The notes: generated by a model from the letters alone, not told the origin. A stretch of DNA of 64,000 nucleotides from Enchytraeus crypticus (GCA_905160935.1 CAJHZI010000276.1:430001-494000); one strand, 5' to 3'; shown: positions 35,301 to 47,656, counted from the stretch's first letter. A program made the numbers and translations.

Positions 35301-38300
35301 AACTTGAATCTTTTTGTATGAATGACATTGGCGCCAGTCTTTCTGGTTATGATACATGTTATTTAGGTAATTCACTATTTTAATGATGATCAGACTGTAT
35401 GATTTTTCATACATCCTGATTTTGTGTGCTGATATGAGTATTGCGGCCTTTAAGGTAATGATGTTATGTATGCATTGATAGATTACACTTTTGGTGATAT
35501 CATAGCTTAAAAATGGCTGATAATAATAAGCATATGCTCTAATGATAATATAAAACTGGCTGTATTAATAGTTTCTAATTATACTTAAGTGGACTTATTT
35601 ATTTTTTGCTTAGAGTGGGCACACTAGATTCGTTATATGTGTTCTGAAAGTATACTGTTGTGATAGATTTTGTCGGTTTCTAATGCCCTTTAGTAAATTT
35701 GCATTTAAATTTGCAATTACATATATATAGCATCAAGCTAGGAGTTATGGAAGATCATTCTAACAGAACTCGTTTGGCTAAGCTTCTTCGTTTCTACTCG
35801 TCCAACTCTGATACAGAGACAACTTCCCTTGCAGAGTATGTGGAGCGTATGAAGGAGAAACAAGAGCACATCTATTTCATCGCTGGTGGCAGCAGAGCTG
35901 AAGTTGAGAAATCTCCATTCGTTGAGAGGCTGTCTAAGAAAGGCTATGAGGTTTCATTTGTCAACTGTGTATTTATTTGTTTCTCTGTTATATTAAGCCA
36001 AATGGCCCCTCAATGCCTTACATTTATGGACCTGCTTCCATCGTCTAAGGCGTCTATCACTTCTTCAGGACTGTGTCTTTTGCTAACCTTGATGTAATTG
36101 TAGCTTGTAAAATATGGATACTGGGATAGTTTGCCAATGCTATCTGTAGTTCCTTGTGAAACTATATTAATCATACATTCTCCTCCAGTATTATGAGTAA
36201 GCAGACAACGACTGTTTAGTTAATGGCTCTTTATATTGAACACAATGCTTTACTAGATCTTGAAAAGACTAGTTTAGGAATACTGATGCTAAGCTAATCA
36301 ATATGAAAAACATTGATTGTACTAGATGCATATCTGAGTTAAACACTTATCTATAAGATGAGCCACAGGATTGACTTGCTGCTGGACTAGTATACTATCA
36401 TTTTGCTTAAATTCTTCTTTTTCTAAATTAGTCTTTAGGATAAGATTTTTCCATAATGAAGTTCACTGGGAAAGGCTAAAATGCTCTGATTATTACAATA
36501 ATATTTAATTGCCATCACTAATAATACTTGATTGCCATCAAGGAAGTGCTGAAATTGTTCGTTATAATTACTAGCGTGATCTTTTCATATTTATTATTGT
36601 CTCTTTTTATTATGTTATATAGATTCTCTATCTGGTCGAGGCCATTGACGAGTACTGTATTCAGTCCCTACCTGAGTTTGAAGGCAAGAAGTTTCAGAAT
36701 GCAGCTAAGGAAGGTTTGAAGCTTGATGCCTCAGAGAAGGCCAAGGAACGCAAGGAAGCTCTAGAGAAAGCCTATGAGCCGCTGCTGACATGGATGAAGG
36801 ACGATGCCCTCAAGGATAAGGTAGGCGTGCTAAATATTGCATAATTTATTTGTGTCATCATGCGAGAACTAATAATTATGCCTCGATGTAGTCATCTGAT
36901 TTTGAAAGGGGCGAAAGAGTATCCTTTTAGATATATGTTTTTAATGTTTATCAAATTTATTGAAGAGTCAGCTGCATTCTAATTGGGTAGTTGCATATAT
37001 TTTGGATGTAGCAAGTAGTCATAGGTTATACTTTAAATTTATGATTCATGATTAGGTCATGATTGTGCTACATCTTGTTGATTCAAATGCGCCAGTTGCG
37101 CCGTGTTGAAATTTAAAAGCTCAATTTATTTTACTGATACAATCTTGATTTATGAGATATGATGTATTTTATTATACTTTTCTACTTTAAGAATGTATTA
37201 TTTTTTAATGACACTTATGCTTCTTCTAGCATTTATTGTGCTTAAAGCTAAACTTTCAATAAATTTGATGTACATTTCATGGGTGCTTTCAGATTTTGTG
37301 ATATCACTGATATGTATTGCTTAGTTATTCTAAATAAGTTTCACGATTGAAGTTTCTATCATGTTTTACTGAGCGTTATGTAGACGTATTTGATATTAGG
37401 AACGTGACAAATATTTATCTTTTTACTTTTTTAAGTTTATACTTCAATCAAATAGATTCAAATTTTAAGCTACCTGCCACATTGATATAAATTTAGTTCC
37501 AAGTTACCTTATACATTAACATAACAATTTAGAATCCTGGAGCTACTCAATTATGCACCACAACCAACTTTTATTAAAAGCTAGTAAGTTGAGCTAACTT
37601 TAGTACTTGATGTTATCTTAGGAAATGCGGTTAAGACAATAATAGTTGGGCACATTTTCCGTATCCTCTGTATATTTTTAATGAAATGTGTTATATCAGA
37701 GTTATGTACAGTAATCGTGTAAATCTGTCTGTACAGTATTTTGGTGGCACCTAGCATCGATCATTATTGTATGGCGGTTGTTTTTGTTATATTGTCAGAT
37801 TGAGAAGGCTGTTATCTCAGAGCGTCTGACTACATCACCTTGTGCTCTTGTTGCTAGCTCATTTGGCTGGTCAGGTAACATGGAGCGTATCATGAAGGCA
37901 CAAGCTTACCAGAAAGCTAATGATCCTAACAACCAGTTAGTGTTATCACTTAGAATTGTATACTACTTACATGGTCAAAATTTGGTTATTTCTTCCTTGG
38001 TTTATTTTATCTGCGCCCTGTGCTATCACTTACAATTGTATGCTACTTATATGGTCAAAATTTGGTTATTTTCGTCCTTGGTTTATTTTATCTGCGCCAA
38101 AATTGCCACACCATCATTTAACTAGCAAGTGTAAATTAAAACATTCAACATATGATTGAAAATGTGTGTAAGACATGCTATGTCATATTTTACTTATTTT
38201 TCCTTTCCTTTCATGTACATTGTTAGCAATAAGCCCTAGTAATGTATATTTTACAGTTAGATGTGCATGGTGTGCCTTAATTATATACTCTCCCTCTTAG

Positions 38301-40322
38301 TGCACGGTATATCAAATTAATTGTACACATACTATTTAAATTAATAATTATAAATCATGATCTATTATAAATAATTAATAAATTATAAATAAAACTAGTA
38401 ATGATTTATTTTAATTAAAATCAAACTTTGGTGTGGTCTAAAGTAATTTACCTTATTCACTAACAGTTTCTGTTTCTTTCAACATCAATGAATCTCTTAA
38501 CTATAAATTTTTTGTGCAAAGTTTTGACTTTTATATTATTTGGCATTTATATAAATCTCATCAAAGAAAATTTTGTGAGTGCACCATAAATATATGTTTA
38601 TAGAAGCTATGTCACTACAAGTTATTTGTTTCCTATGCATTTTAGTGTACTACATGTATATTCTACATCTTCTTCTCTAAGTGCCGTGCCTGTTCCAAGC
38701 CTGGTCAGTCATGGTCATATTTCTCCATATGTCTCTGTTCATTGTACTACACTAGTTATTTTTAAATATCGTGCAATTTTTTTCAGATACTATGCGACGC
38801 AGAAGAAGACTCTAGAAGTGAATCCTCGTCACCCGCTGGTGAAGGAGCTGAGACGGAGAGTGGAGACAGCTAAGGAAGATCAGACAACCAAAGATCTTGC
38901 TGTAGTTTTGTTTGAGACAGCCACGCTCAGGTCTGGATACTTCCTGCCTGACACGGCCGAATTCGCAGGTCGTGTAGAGCGTATGCTGCGTCTAAGCATG
39001 GACGTCTCTCTGGACGAAAAGGTAAAGTTGATAGTGACTGCCTCTATCACTCTACTGAAATTCAATTAGGTTAATGAAAATTATTCTGTGCTACTAAAAT
39101 TAAACTGGGGATTGATATTGTTGTTGCGTTACTGTCAGCTGTGACTGGAATTAGTAACGTACATTGGAGATGACATGATGTTAAAAATTACTAATAGTAT
39201 ACAATTGTGACCTTAAGTATTATATTGTTACTATGCAGTGTAGTACTACTGTTGTTGTCAGATGATGAACAGTAAAGCCACGTTGTATTGCATGCCGTAT
39301 TGTTTGATGTGCTGAGTAGGTAGATGAAGAACCAGAGGAAGAGGAAGAGGAAGCGAGTGAGGAAAGTAAGGAGGAGGAAGAGGAGGAGGAAGATGAGGAA
39401 GAATCCTCATCAGAGACGAAAAAGCAATCTGATGATGGCTCCGATCATAAGGTAACTTCTGCCTTGTACTATTTATTTGAAAGTGTTTAAACTACCTTGT
39501 GCAAAATTGATTTCTTATATGAATTTCCATTACTTTACATTGTAAAGCATTTACAATTCTTACTAGTTCATGGAATGAGGTGTCTCTTGTATTTTGCTAT
39601 TGATGATGTAATATACTGTATCTTCTTCCATTGCGCTGCTTAATGGCCGGTACATAGTGTATAACACTTCCAATTACTTCTATCCTCAGCCTTCCTTTTC
39701 ATCTCTTTGTATGAATTTGTTGTCATCCAACATCCAATGTCTTGATCTGCCTCTGACGCATTTCCCTTGCATTTAACATTAGCGCATTCGAGCCAGTGGC
39801 GATATCGATAAGATATTCGATCGCGGATCAGTATGTGTGGGGTTCAAATCCTGGACTCGCCCGTCACTGACATCGGTTTCGAGTGAGGAAACTGACGTTA
39901 ACATTAACTTTTTACATTTGTCTATTACATCCTTCAGCAAACCATCCCCTTTATAATGTGTCCTATTCATATTTTCTGTAATAATATACTATTTTTATAT
40001 ATCAGATAAATTAAAATATAATGTAGTGCTATCTTAACCCCTATTTTTTATTTATTTTTATGTATTTTATGTATTTTGTATTATTATATATTTTATTATT
40101 TATTTATTATTTATTATTTAGTATATTTTGTATTTTGTATTTTTTATGTATTTTATGCATTTTGAGTTGTGCCACCCCTCCAACATACTGTATGTGATAT
40201 CTGTCCCTCAGGAAGAGGAATTACCAGCATTTGTATCCACTGCTTTAATGTATTATTGGATAGTGATTATGTTTTATTGTGTTATATTGCAGGATCATCC
40301 ACCACATGGAGGTGAGCTGTGA
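28493..40322 (+). CDS. HSP90B1: Endoplasmin (HSP90B1/GRP94), complete, 15 coding exons, 810 aa
   Basis: ER-lumenal HSP90 chaperone for secreted and membrane proteins. Exons: 28493-28553, 29119-29230, 29384-29642, 30152-30350, 30823-30952, 31924-32035, 33021-33199, 33692-33959, 35064-35224, 35731-35950, 36623-36820, 37799-37935, 38787-39021, 39320-39451, 40293-40322. They sum to 2433 nt with every phase matching and GT-AG borders. Human is 803 aa. The N-terminus is a signal peptide ([13 protein letters not shown], cleavage likely after ARA). The ATPase domain has [24 protein letters not shown] and [11 protein letters not shown]. Exon 7 is the acidic charged linker. The middle domain has [15 protein letters not shown] and [13 protein letters not shown]. 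The C-terminal domain has [18 protein letters not shown] and ends in an acidic tail. The last four residues are GGEL, not the KDEL/HDEL expected for ER retrieval. Confidence 0.96.
29304..29350. repeat. (AT)n microsatellite in HSP90B1 intron 2
   Basis: Uninterrupted AT dinucleotides, about 35-80 bases before exon 3. Confidence 0.9.
31570..31710 (+). repeat. Eroded family A tRNA-SINE in HSP90B1 intron 5
   Basis: GATCCAGTGGCATATCGGTAA at the head and AGGAAACTGACCATTAAAC in the tail follow the family; the B box is lost. Confidence 0.5.
32583..32640 (-). repeat. Family A SINE tail fragment
   Basis: GCTGGTAAAGCTAATTAATG followed by CAATTTCCTCACTTGAAAGC is the reverse complement of the family tail. 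Lies in HSP90B1 intron 6. Confidence 0.55.
34725..34920 (-). repeat. Eroded family B tRNA-SINE in HSP90B1 intron 8
   Basis: Contains ACATTATAGTGAAATAATC, CCATTTTACCAGACC, GTGAATGTCCAATATTTTAC and a diverged acceptor end, in the order of the minus-strand family B copies at 26430-26668 and 53748-53945. Confidence 0.55.
37941..38098. repeat. Tandem duplication, two copies of about 79 bp, at the start of HSP90B1 intron 12
   Basis: Copies begin at about 37941 and 38021 and share GTTATCACTTA, ATGGTCAAAATTTGG and TTGGTTTATTTTATCTGCGCC. The first starts within 5 bp of the exon 12 donor. Confidence 0.8.
39781..39920 (+). repeat. tRNA-derived SINE, family A, in HSP90B1 intron 14
   Basis: GAGCCAGTGGCGATATCG at the head, TGTGGGGTTCAAATCCTGG (B box), CGCCCGTCACTGACATCGG, GAGTGAGGAAACTGACGTTA. 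Confidence 0.8.
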
Positions 40323-41584
40323 GTTCACATCAAAACAGTAGATTAGCATCTTACTTTTACACGAGTATTTGGTTCATAATGAAGAACAGTGTCGCTATGT
40401 GTGCGCGTGTGAGAGGTTATATAATTATTCATGTGTGATGAGAAAATGTGATGAACATAAAATGTTATAGTAATCTATAACATTTGCTCACACTAATGAT
40501 CATGGATTAGAAGCAGTCTTATCCTACCTAATAATTCATCCTCACCCATTGTCTTTCCTTAGCCTGACCATTCTTCTAAGTGTTTGATGGATTGATTTAG
40601 ATAGGATGAAATCTGTATTCTAATCATTGATTATATATGTAACCAGCATTTCTCAAAGACTATTGGTGCCTCCTTTTATTTATAGGAGCTGTGTATAGCG
40701 CAGTTGGCCTAATATTACATTTAGTGTATCTTAAAATTGCAAGTTCTGTTTTGCTTTGTTCAGTTTTTGTTAGTATTAGGCTTGGTTACATGAAGGCTAT
40801 GATCCGGTACTGGATTAATTACATAGTTCATATAATGGATTAAATTGATACATTTTGCAAGATGCTGTCAAAATTATTTTAGATTTAGTTGTTTAAATAG
40901 GTTGCTACTATTGCAATATTTGAATAGTAATTATTCATGATAATCATCTTCCCTTTAATCCCAGTTTAACTAGGGTCGGGATACGAATAGTATTTGAATA
41001 GTAATTATAAATTTTATAATTTTGTTTTATTGCAATGTACTTATGGTTTTTGTGTCTGTAATAGGCTTACATTCATGTGTGTTAAAGTGTTTCTTTACTT
41101 TGAAATGTTCCACTCTTCTCTTAGTATATTTACAGAAGCTAACTTTTTGCATGTAAATTAAATAGAATTTTATATATTATTATCTGAGATCAAACATAAA
41201 AGATGCTTGAAATATTACTCGCGTCGCTGACACTTAAGCTTATAGGGCGTAACTTTTATGATAAAGTTGATGATAATGAGTGGATGGATCTCTTTTGTAA
41301 CTTCTTCATTTGTCCTTTCTGATATTTTCTTAATAGCAGTGATATTTTATGTTTACAGTTGTTATTAAGAATTAACTTCCTTGCCAATTAAAGTGTATCT
41401 TTAAGTTTAGAATTGGTTTTTCTTTGTTAGGCTATTAACCTCTTAACCTCCGTTTCATATAGTGTTGTTGTTGATCGATGTACGTTCTGCGTTTAAAGCA
41501 TTTCTTGTTTGCAGTTATATGAGTAAAGAATTGATGAGAAAGTAATGGTTGTTAAGTTGTACAGAATTATTAGCCTGCTACCAC

Positions 41585-41642
<58 letters not shown>

Positions 41643-41657
41643 GTGGTAGTAGGCTAA

Positions 41658-41712
<55 letters not shown>

Positions 41713-41930
41713 ATAATAGAAGTGCTTAATGCTAGGATTTTTATGAGATGTCATGTGACGAAGTTAATAGTCTTTGAAATCATTCCCTTGTCGCGGCAAG
41801 ACATGACGCTGGGGTATGATGACTATGCTGTCTGTAGTTAATGTTTTCTAAGTTACTAGTGTCAAGTGTCATTTTTTGAGTGTTTGTGTAAATATATCAA
41901 CGTATGTAATAAAGAAAGTTGTCTTTTATT
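40323..41930 (+). other. Presumed HSP90B1 3' UTR
   Basis: No coding sequence; AATAAA at 41908-41913 is the first well-placed polyadenylation signal I would pick, though nearer ones are possible. It contains a (GAT)-tail repeat fragment on the minus strand (about 40935-40990) and a TA-rich hairpin (41566-41661). Confidence 0.5.
41566..41709. repeat. Inverted repeat around (TA)n, followed by a second (TA)n
   Basis: The left arm ATTATTAGCCTGCTACCACA (from 41566) and right arm TGTGGTAGTAGGCTAATAAT (to 41661) are reverse complements with one mismatch. The loop is almost pure TA, so the whole can fold as one long hairpin. A further (TA)n runs 41662-41709. Confidence 0.85.
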
Positions 41931-41939
41931 TTATATTTT

Positions 41940-43156
41940 GTATTGCTTTGTATTATATTTTATATGAATTTGTCTAGATTTCAGGCGGAGTCGATATTGT
42001 CTCTCGTTTGTTTTACATACTAGTAACCAGCAAATCATGTTGAGCCAATTCTAAGATCTTAGCCATTAGAATAATTTCATGTCATATATTATATTTTCAG
42101 TTGATTTCATCAGTATTTCCATTTAATCACGCCTAACAGTAGGCCCATGGATAAGTACGCTCTCTACTTTTAGTTAATGATCCAGATGAAAATTAGTTGT
42201 TGTTATAAATAACATCACCTAATTTTCATATTAATTTTCGTCCGTAACATGGACGATAAATAGGTTTAAATGAATTTTAGCTAGATATCCTAGTTATTGA
42301 GCAAAGGCACTAACCGAATGCCGTTTCTGTGGTTGGAGACAATATAATCTTCATTTAACAAAACTAATACACACGACGAGGGCAATTTCAAAATTTCATT
42401 CATGAATAGCATTTAAAATACACACTTTAATAGCAATATTTTATCTTGAAAAAATATTAAAATACGAAATTTCAAATTGCATTGCAAAACTAATGTTATA
42501 TAATAAATAGTTTATTACAACTAAGTGATAAAACGATGTCTACAAATTTTATACAATTCGGTAAAGGTTATACGTGAATCAAGGTACTTTAAATATATTA
42601 CAACTTACTACTTTGCATTAAATTTAAAATCATCAGCTTATGACGATATTAAAAATATCATAAGAATTATATTGCTTAAAATATATTGTTATTCGATACG
42701 GTTTACTTTACTCCAAGTTGACTTATTAATTTCAAATCGAGTCTGGTTCAACTAGCTTAGACAAGTCTAAATACTATAATTAAGAATTAATTCTATAACT
42801 TATGATGATCATACGATTACGATACGATACGTGTATGATTAAGATACTGAATTCTTGATAAAAACAAAGCGACAACTGACAGATTAATCCATAATATAAT
42901 TATCCAATGACTTACGAAAGCAATAAATGCATAGTAAAATGATTTATGGCTATTTCTAGTTGTGTATGATATGACTAAAGTTCTTAGAATGACCCTCCCC
43001 CCGCTAATATAATAATGTATAATAATGTTAATGTAAAGTCCCGTAATGTTGTAATAGTAGTTGCAACACAATATAAGACATATAATGCTGCATTAAATGC
43101 GATGTACAATCTCCTTCTCACTCTCGCTCTCCCGATCTATCTCTAGAACGTTCTGG
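41940..43156. other. Intergenic, nothing recognised
   Basis: AT-rich sequence between HSP90B1 and a SINE; no ORF with family motifs on either strand. Confidence 0.4.
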
Positions 43157-43300
43157 TAAAAAAGCTGGTAAAGCCAAGGTTAACGTCAGTTTCCTCACTC
43201 GAAAGCGATGTCAGTGACGGGTGAGCCCAGGATTTGAACCCGCACCATCAGATCCGCGGTCGAGTATCTTACCGACTTACCACTGGCTCCAGCCAGTTGC
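43157..43300 (-). repeat. tRNA-derived SINE, family A (best preserved copy)
   Basis: On the minus strand: GGAGCCAGTGGTAAGTCGGT, AAGATACTCGACCGCGGATC, GCGGGTTCAAATCCTGGGC (B box), CACCCGTCACTGACATCGC, then GAGTGAGGAAACTGACGTTA and a T-rich end. Confidence 0.85.
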
Positions 43301-45437
43301 AAGTGGCAGTTCCAATGTACATATTCTCACACAGGCTGCTTCACACTCACCAAAGACACTCTTCTATTAACCAATAATTACGAATTGATAGTTATAAAGG
43401 CTAAACTTTCAATAGACTATAACGCATCTTTAATAATTTTAATTCCATTCACAAAAGTAAAACCTTGCTTGATTGGCTATAAAATTAACGCTAAAAATTC
43501 TTTATAACTATAAAATAACTGTAGGCTATAACTATACTTTTATAACTAAAATTAAAATACAAATAACTCCGAAAATATAATTTCGGAGGTGCTTTTTCGT
43601 TGCTTTTAGCTTAGTCGCTTCTTACAACAAGCACGCATACAGTTGTTATATTCTTCAGTGGCCAGGATATACGCATTACATAATAATTACAAAATAACAA
43701 TAAGTTGGATTTGTCGTTAAAGTGTAGGTGAGATACCTTTCTACGAGAGCTACAGTAATAAATAAATACGTGAAGTTTAATTTCGGTTCCTATTGCAATG
43801 GGTAACAACTCTAAGACACGGTGCTTGCGGGACTAATTTGTAGCTTCCTACTAAGAAAATTTTGCTAAAAGATTAGATTAAATGACTTTTACAAAACTGA
43901 TGTGCGTAGACATTAGGCGCCAAATTTGAAAACCTCCAAAATGATTCATATAAGTAATCTATACAGATTTGTACACAATGATGTTCCTAGAAGATACACT
44001 GATAATCAGCGATGATACAATGATGACTCTAGATGATTCAATTACTTAATACCTGCATACAATCGTATGAAAATCCATCAATGGAAAGCATACAGTAGCT
44101 ATATGACAAACTATTGTCATAAGAAATTGACATCTAAAACGTGTTGCCTACAATTTAAATATTTCTTTTTGTCTGGTTACCTGAAACACAGCTAAAATGT
44201 CAAGCTCACAGTCCTCAGCAGTAAGTGTAATGATTACATTTATCTACTTGTGACATGAAGTGATACAGTGTCACAACCTTTAAAATAATGAGATAAACAC
44301 AACGCAGAATCATTCAAAACACTTGTAGTGTATGTCATAATCTACATCTAAATCTTCTTAGAATTTTGATATATTCTCTTAATAAATAACAAGCAAGTGG
44401 GACATTAACTAACTTGTCCATCATATTTATATTTATTTATACATTATTGAAATATTCTATATTCAATGATAGGTGCTGTACGAACTATGTTTGCAATCCA
44501 TACGATAAATTTTAATTTTATTTTAATTTTGTTTTTATTATAATTGAACTCTCTCTCTCTGTAAAGTAGCCTCCAAGACAGATTTTGGTCACAACACTGC
44601 TATATAAGTTTTCATTGTTAATAATAATAATTCCAAAGTGACAAGCGACATATTAAATTTAGTGGATCATACACAGTATGCAGCAGAAATAAACCTCTTT
44701 TATTCAACGTAAGATCAGTCTACACTTCTTAATAAATTTAGCCAACCAGACGGCCTACAATATACATTGCAAATAAAAATGGAATTTCATGGAACAGCAG
44801 GATACTTCATCAAATTCTAAAGTTATTGATGCACTAGTGTTGTTGAGCTTAAGTGTCATGTGTCTATGTCACTGTCGAATAGATTAACCATTTACTGTGC
44901 ATGTTATGAGGCAACTAAGCAATAACTGAAGAAGATAATTGGACATACTTCAAAGGCTATATTTGTCCACGTTAAAGGCTAAATATAAGGAAAGGTAACT
45001 TAGGCAATGCCTTCGAGCAGGAATAAACTGGTTAGTTGATGGAATACTCAACAAGAAATTAAGTGATGTAAACATTTCATGTTTCCTATCAAAACTTAGC
45101 AGAATTTTCTAAAAGCCATCACCAATTACTGGCTAATTTGATTTGAATTGGATAATTGAAGTCAACATTTTACTTAGCGAAATTAAATAATAATAGGCCT
45201 AGCACTGGTAGTCTACACAAGACCTTTCTTAGTGCTATAAATAATAATTTCACTAATAAAAACCACAGTTCACAATGGTGTTAAATGAAGTAGTTAGGTG
45301 AAAGTGCAGAAAAGACAATAGACAAAGATACACAGAATACCTACACAACAGACGTAAGTAACATTTGTCAATACATACGGCGAATTATACATGATTGATG
45401 AATAAAACCAGACTAAAGTAGACATAGTTCGCGAACG
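43301..45437. other. Intergenic and possible ARL6 3' UTR
   Basis: No coding segment or repeat recognised. ARL6 ends at 45438 on the minus strand, so the right part may be its 3' UTR. Confidence 0.35.
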
Positions 45438-45989
45438 TTATCTCTTCCTGGTCACCATCGTACCCTTTATTTGATCTGTTAGCCATCCAATTCCCTCATC
45501 CAAACCTTCCCCTGTTATCCCATTGGTCCCACAGATATGCCAGGGCTTACTGTTGACCTTCGACAGCTCTAGGATGGCACTGCACTTGCTGCTTGACACT
45601 GCTTCTCTCACGTCCATCTTGTTGGCCAGCAGCAGCAGCGGTACTCGCCTGTCTCGAATGTCGGCATGTGTCAGCAGCTGATCCAGCTCGTCCTTAGCGA
45701 CGGCAAGCCTCAGCTGATCAGAGCTGTCGATGACAAATATCACTCCATGACAGTCGCGATAGTAGTGTTCCCATAGGTTCCTGTACCGACCCTGACCAGA
45801 CATATCAAACGCTGTCATATTTAGAGATCTTGCTTTGAACTTTTCAACTGTGAATCCAATCGTTGGCACTATATCGGCTTGCTGTGTTTCAGATGGTTTC
45901 AGTTTATTGATTATTGTTGTCTTACCGCTGTTGTCCAAACCAACTACAATTACATTGGCGACACTACTTTTACCTGCCGAGGAGCCCAT
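45438..45989 (-). CDS. ARL6: ADP-ribosylation factor-like 6 (ARL6/BBS3), intronless, 183 aa
   Basis: Small GTPase that recruits the BBSome coat for membrane-protein traffic to cilia. G1 is GLDNSGKTT (residues about 17-25), switch I has [11 protein letters not shown]3 is [16 protein letters not shown] (an ARL6 hallmark; most ARFs have DVGGQ), G4 is NKMD and the G5 region is PWHICGTNG. Length is close to human (186). The start at 45989 gives Gly at position 2 (MGSSAGKSS), a possible myristoylation site. The stretch before G1 is about seven residues shorter than in vertebrates and lacks the amphipathic Leu-rich helix. Vertebrate ARL6 is split by several introns; this frame has none and no breaks. 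It could be a functional retrogene, or the lineage may have lost introns. I saw no adjacent poly(A) tract or target duplication. Confidence 0.93.
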   Translation of the reverse strand: MGSSAGKSSVANVIVVGLDNSGKTTIINKLKPSETQQADIVPTIGFTVEKFKARSLNMTAFDMSGQGRYRNLWEHYYRDCHGVIFVIDSSDQLRLAVAKDELDQLLTHADIRDRRVPLLLLANKMDVREAVSSSKCSAILELSKVNSKPWHICGTNGITGEGLDEGIGWLTDQIKGTMVTRKR

Positions 45990-47198
45990 TTTTGTATTTT
46001 CTGTCTAACTAAATGTTTAAAGAGATGAATGACTGCAGAAATGATTAGAAATCCTCAGAGTGAATCCTGTGTGTGAAATATTAAAGAATTGATAAAAGAT
46101 TATTGCAGGTGTAAATGTAGTCCACTGGTTAGATATTTTGATCTGATTCAAGTTTAGTAAACTAAAATTGTGAATGAAAGTTTTCTGATTTAAACATACA
46201 CAAAGATCATAGCTTATCTATAGTATTTAGTCAATATTATATTAGAATAAAAAAATTTATGTACACTTCATGTCTTTTATAACTAACGCCCCATATGCTA
46301 TTACAATGTCTCGTTATGCCTATAACAAGTTGACGGATGCTTTTGAACTTCACAGGACTTGACCAGCAGTCAATATCTGCTCTCGATTGAATGCGACTAT
46401 TTATATTATTAATAAGATCTTCGAGATATAGTTATTAAAGCATTTGTTTTATAACCACAATTCTCCAGCAAAGCTTTTTAAGACAATTGGGATCATTTCT
46501 GACATCGCTTGGTAGTCTTCTGCAAACTACTTGTACATTTCTGTATATATTTCCCCATACTTCCTTGTTGAGTGCTTCTTCATCGAACATTTTTAAAACA
46601 TGTTATTCCATCGTAACTACACAGTGGCCCATAAAAAATTAGACAAGTCTTAAATGCTAATATCTCCATCTTGATGAAAGTAAATTGAACCACATTATAG
46701 ATTTTATTAAATATGTATATGGAATAGAAAATTTGTTGATGATATCTACAATGGTTGTTAAGCTATAGTGTTTATGTTGTATGTACCCAACTTCAGGCGC
46801 TCTTAACATGGCAGCGTTATTATTAATATATTATTATTATATTATTATTATTATATATTATTATTATTATATATTATTATTATTATATATTATTATTATT
46901 ATATATTATTAACGTCATTATTGGCTTTCTAACATAACCACAGATATTCTGTGCATGACGCGCTTTAGGCCTACGCTTTAATTTTTCAATTCTATGACTT
47001 TACGTACTGCTGACATGTCAAGAATGCCTGAATTTGGGTATTTACACCCGAAACGCTATAACTTCGCAACTGTTGCAAATATCATCACCAAATTTTCCCA
47101 ATTTCTATTTAAAATATGTATTTAATTAAATGCTAACTTCAGATAAAAATTTGCCTTTTTCATGCCGGAGATAGATATTATTGTTCAAACTTATATAT
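45990..47198. other. Upstream of ARL6; AT-rich, with microsatellite
   Basis: Should contain the ARL6 promoter (minus strand); none defined. A (TATTA/ATT)n run occupies 46815-46913. A stretch starting CAGTGGCCCATAAAAAATTA (46622) resembles the end of a DNA transposon, but I found no partner end. Confidence 0.4.
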
Positions 47199-47345
47199 AT
47201 GTGTGTGTGTGTGTGCGTGTGTGTGTGTATGTGTGTGTGTGCGTGTACATCTATGTATAATAACAACAGAATTAGAGTGCTACTGTCGTCCATGACAACA
47301 TTGAGCAGTATGGTACCAAATCCATATACCTATATCCAAATATAT

Positions 47346-47376
<31 letters not shown>
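47199..47376. repeat. (GT)n (47199-47246), LINE 3'-end fragment (about 47255-47325), (TA)n (47343-47376)
   Basis: Simple repeats around a short AACAACAGAATTAGAGTGCT fragment of the CR1-family 3' end. The 68-codon ORF here is low complexity. Confidence 0.75.
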
Positions 47377-47383
<7 letters not shown>

Positions 47384-47399
47384 GTAAATATAGGGAATT

Positions 47400-47656
47400 A
47401 TATAGGGAAGATCACAAAGCAAAGGTTGTCATACTTTGGACATGTCATGCGGGCGAGTTCAATTGAGAAATCAATTATGTTAGGACAGGTCAGTGGAAAA
47501 AGAAGGAAAGGTCGTCATAGAACGCGTTGGTTTGATACTGTAGAATTTGACCTCAACACCAGTATAGCGGATTTGAGGGAGGCAGTAAGAAATTGTGATA
47601 CATGGAGACAGATAGTTCATAAAGTGTCCAAGAGTCGGCTTCGACTGAATGGATAA
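47400..47656 (+). pseudogene. RTE-type LINE ORF C-terminus, fragment
   Basis: Reads SYFGHVMRASSIEKSIML, GKRRKGRHRTRWFDTV, LREAVRNCDTW and ends KSRLRLNG at a stop. The YFGH..R...EK...LG...GKR..GR.RTRW order, ending in a KSR.RL motif, is the familiar C-terminus of RTE/BovB-class LINE proteins. Only this end is present, as expected from 5' truncation. Confidence 0.8.

Noticed and set aside
43200-43260. tRNA gene
   Set aside because: B-box and tRNA-like ends are present, but no complete cloverleaf with anticodon arm can be drawn, and many copies share a long non-tRNA tail.
46622-47180. Tc1/mariner-like MITE starting CAGTGGCCCATAAAAAATTA
   Set aside because: No matching inverted terminus or TA duplication found, and no transposase.
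47181-47387. 68-codon ORF with Cys-Val and Tyr-Ile runs
   Set aside because: Translation of (GT)n and (TA)n microsatellites.
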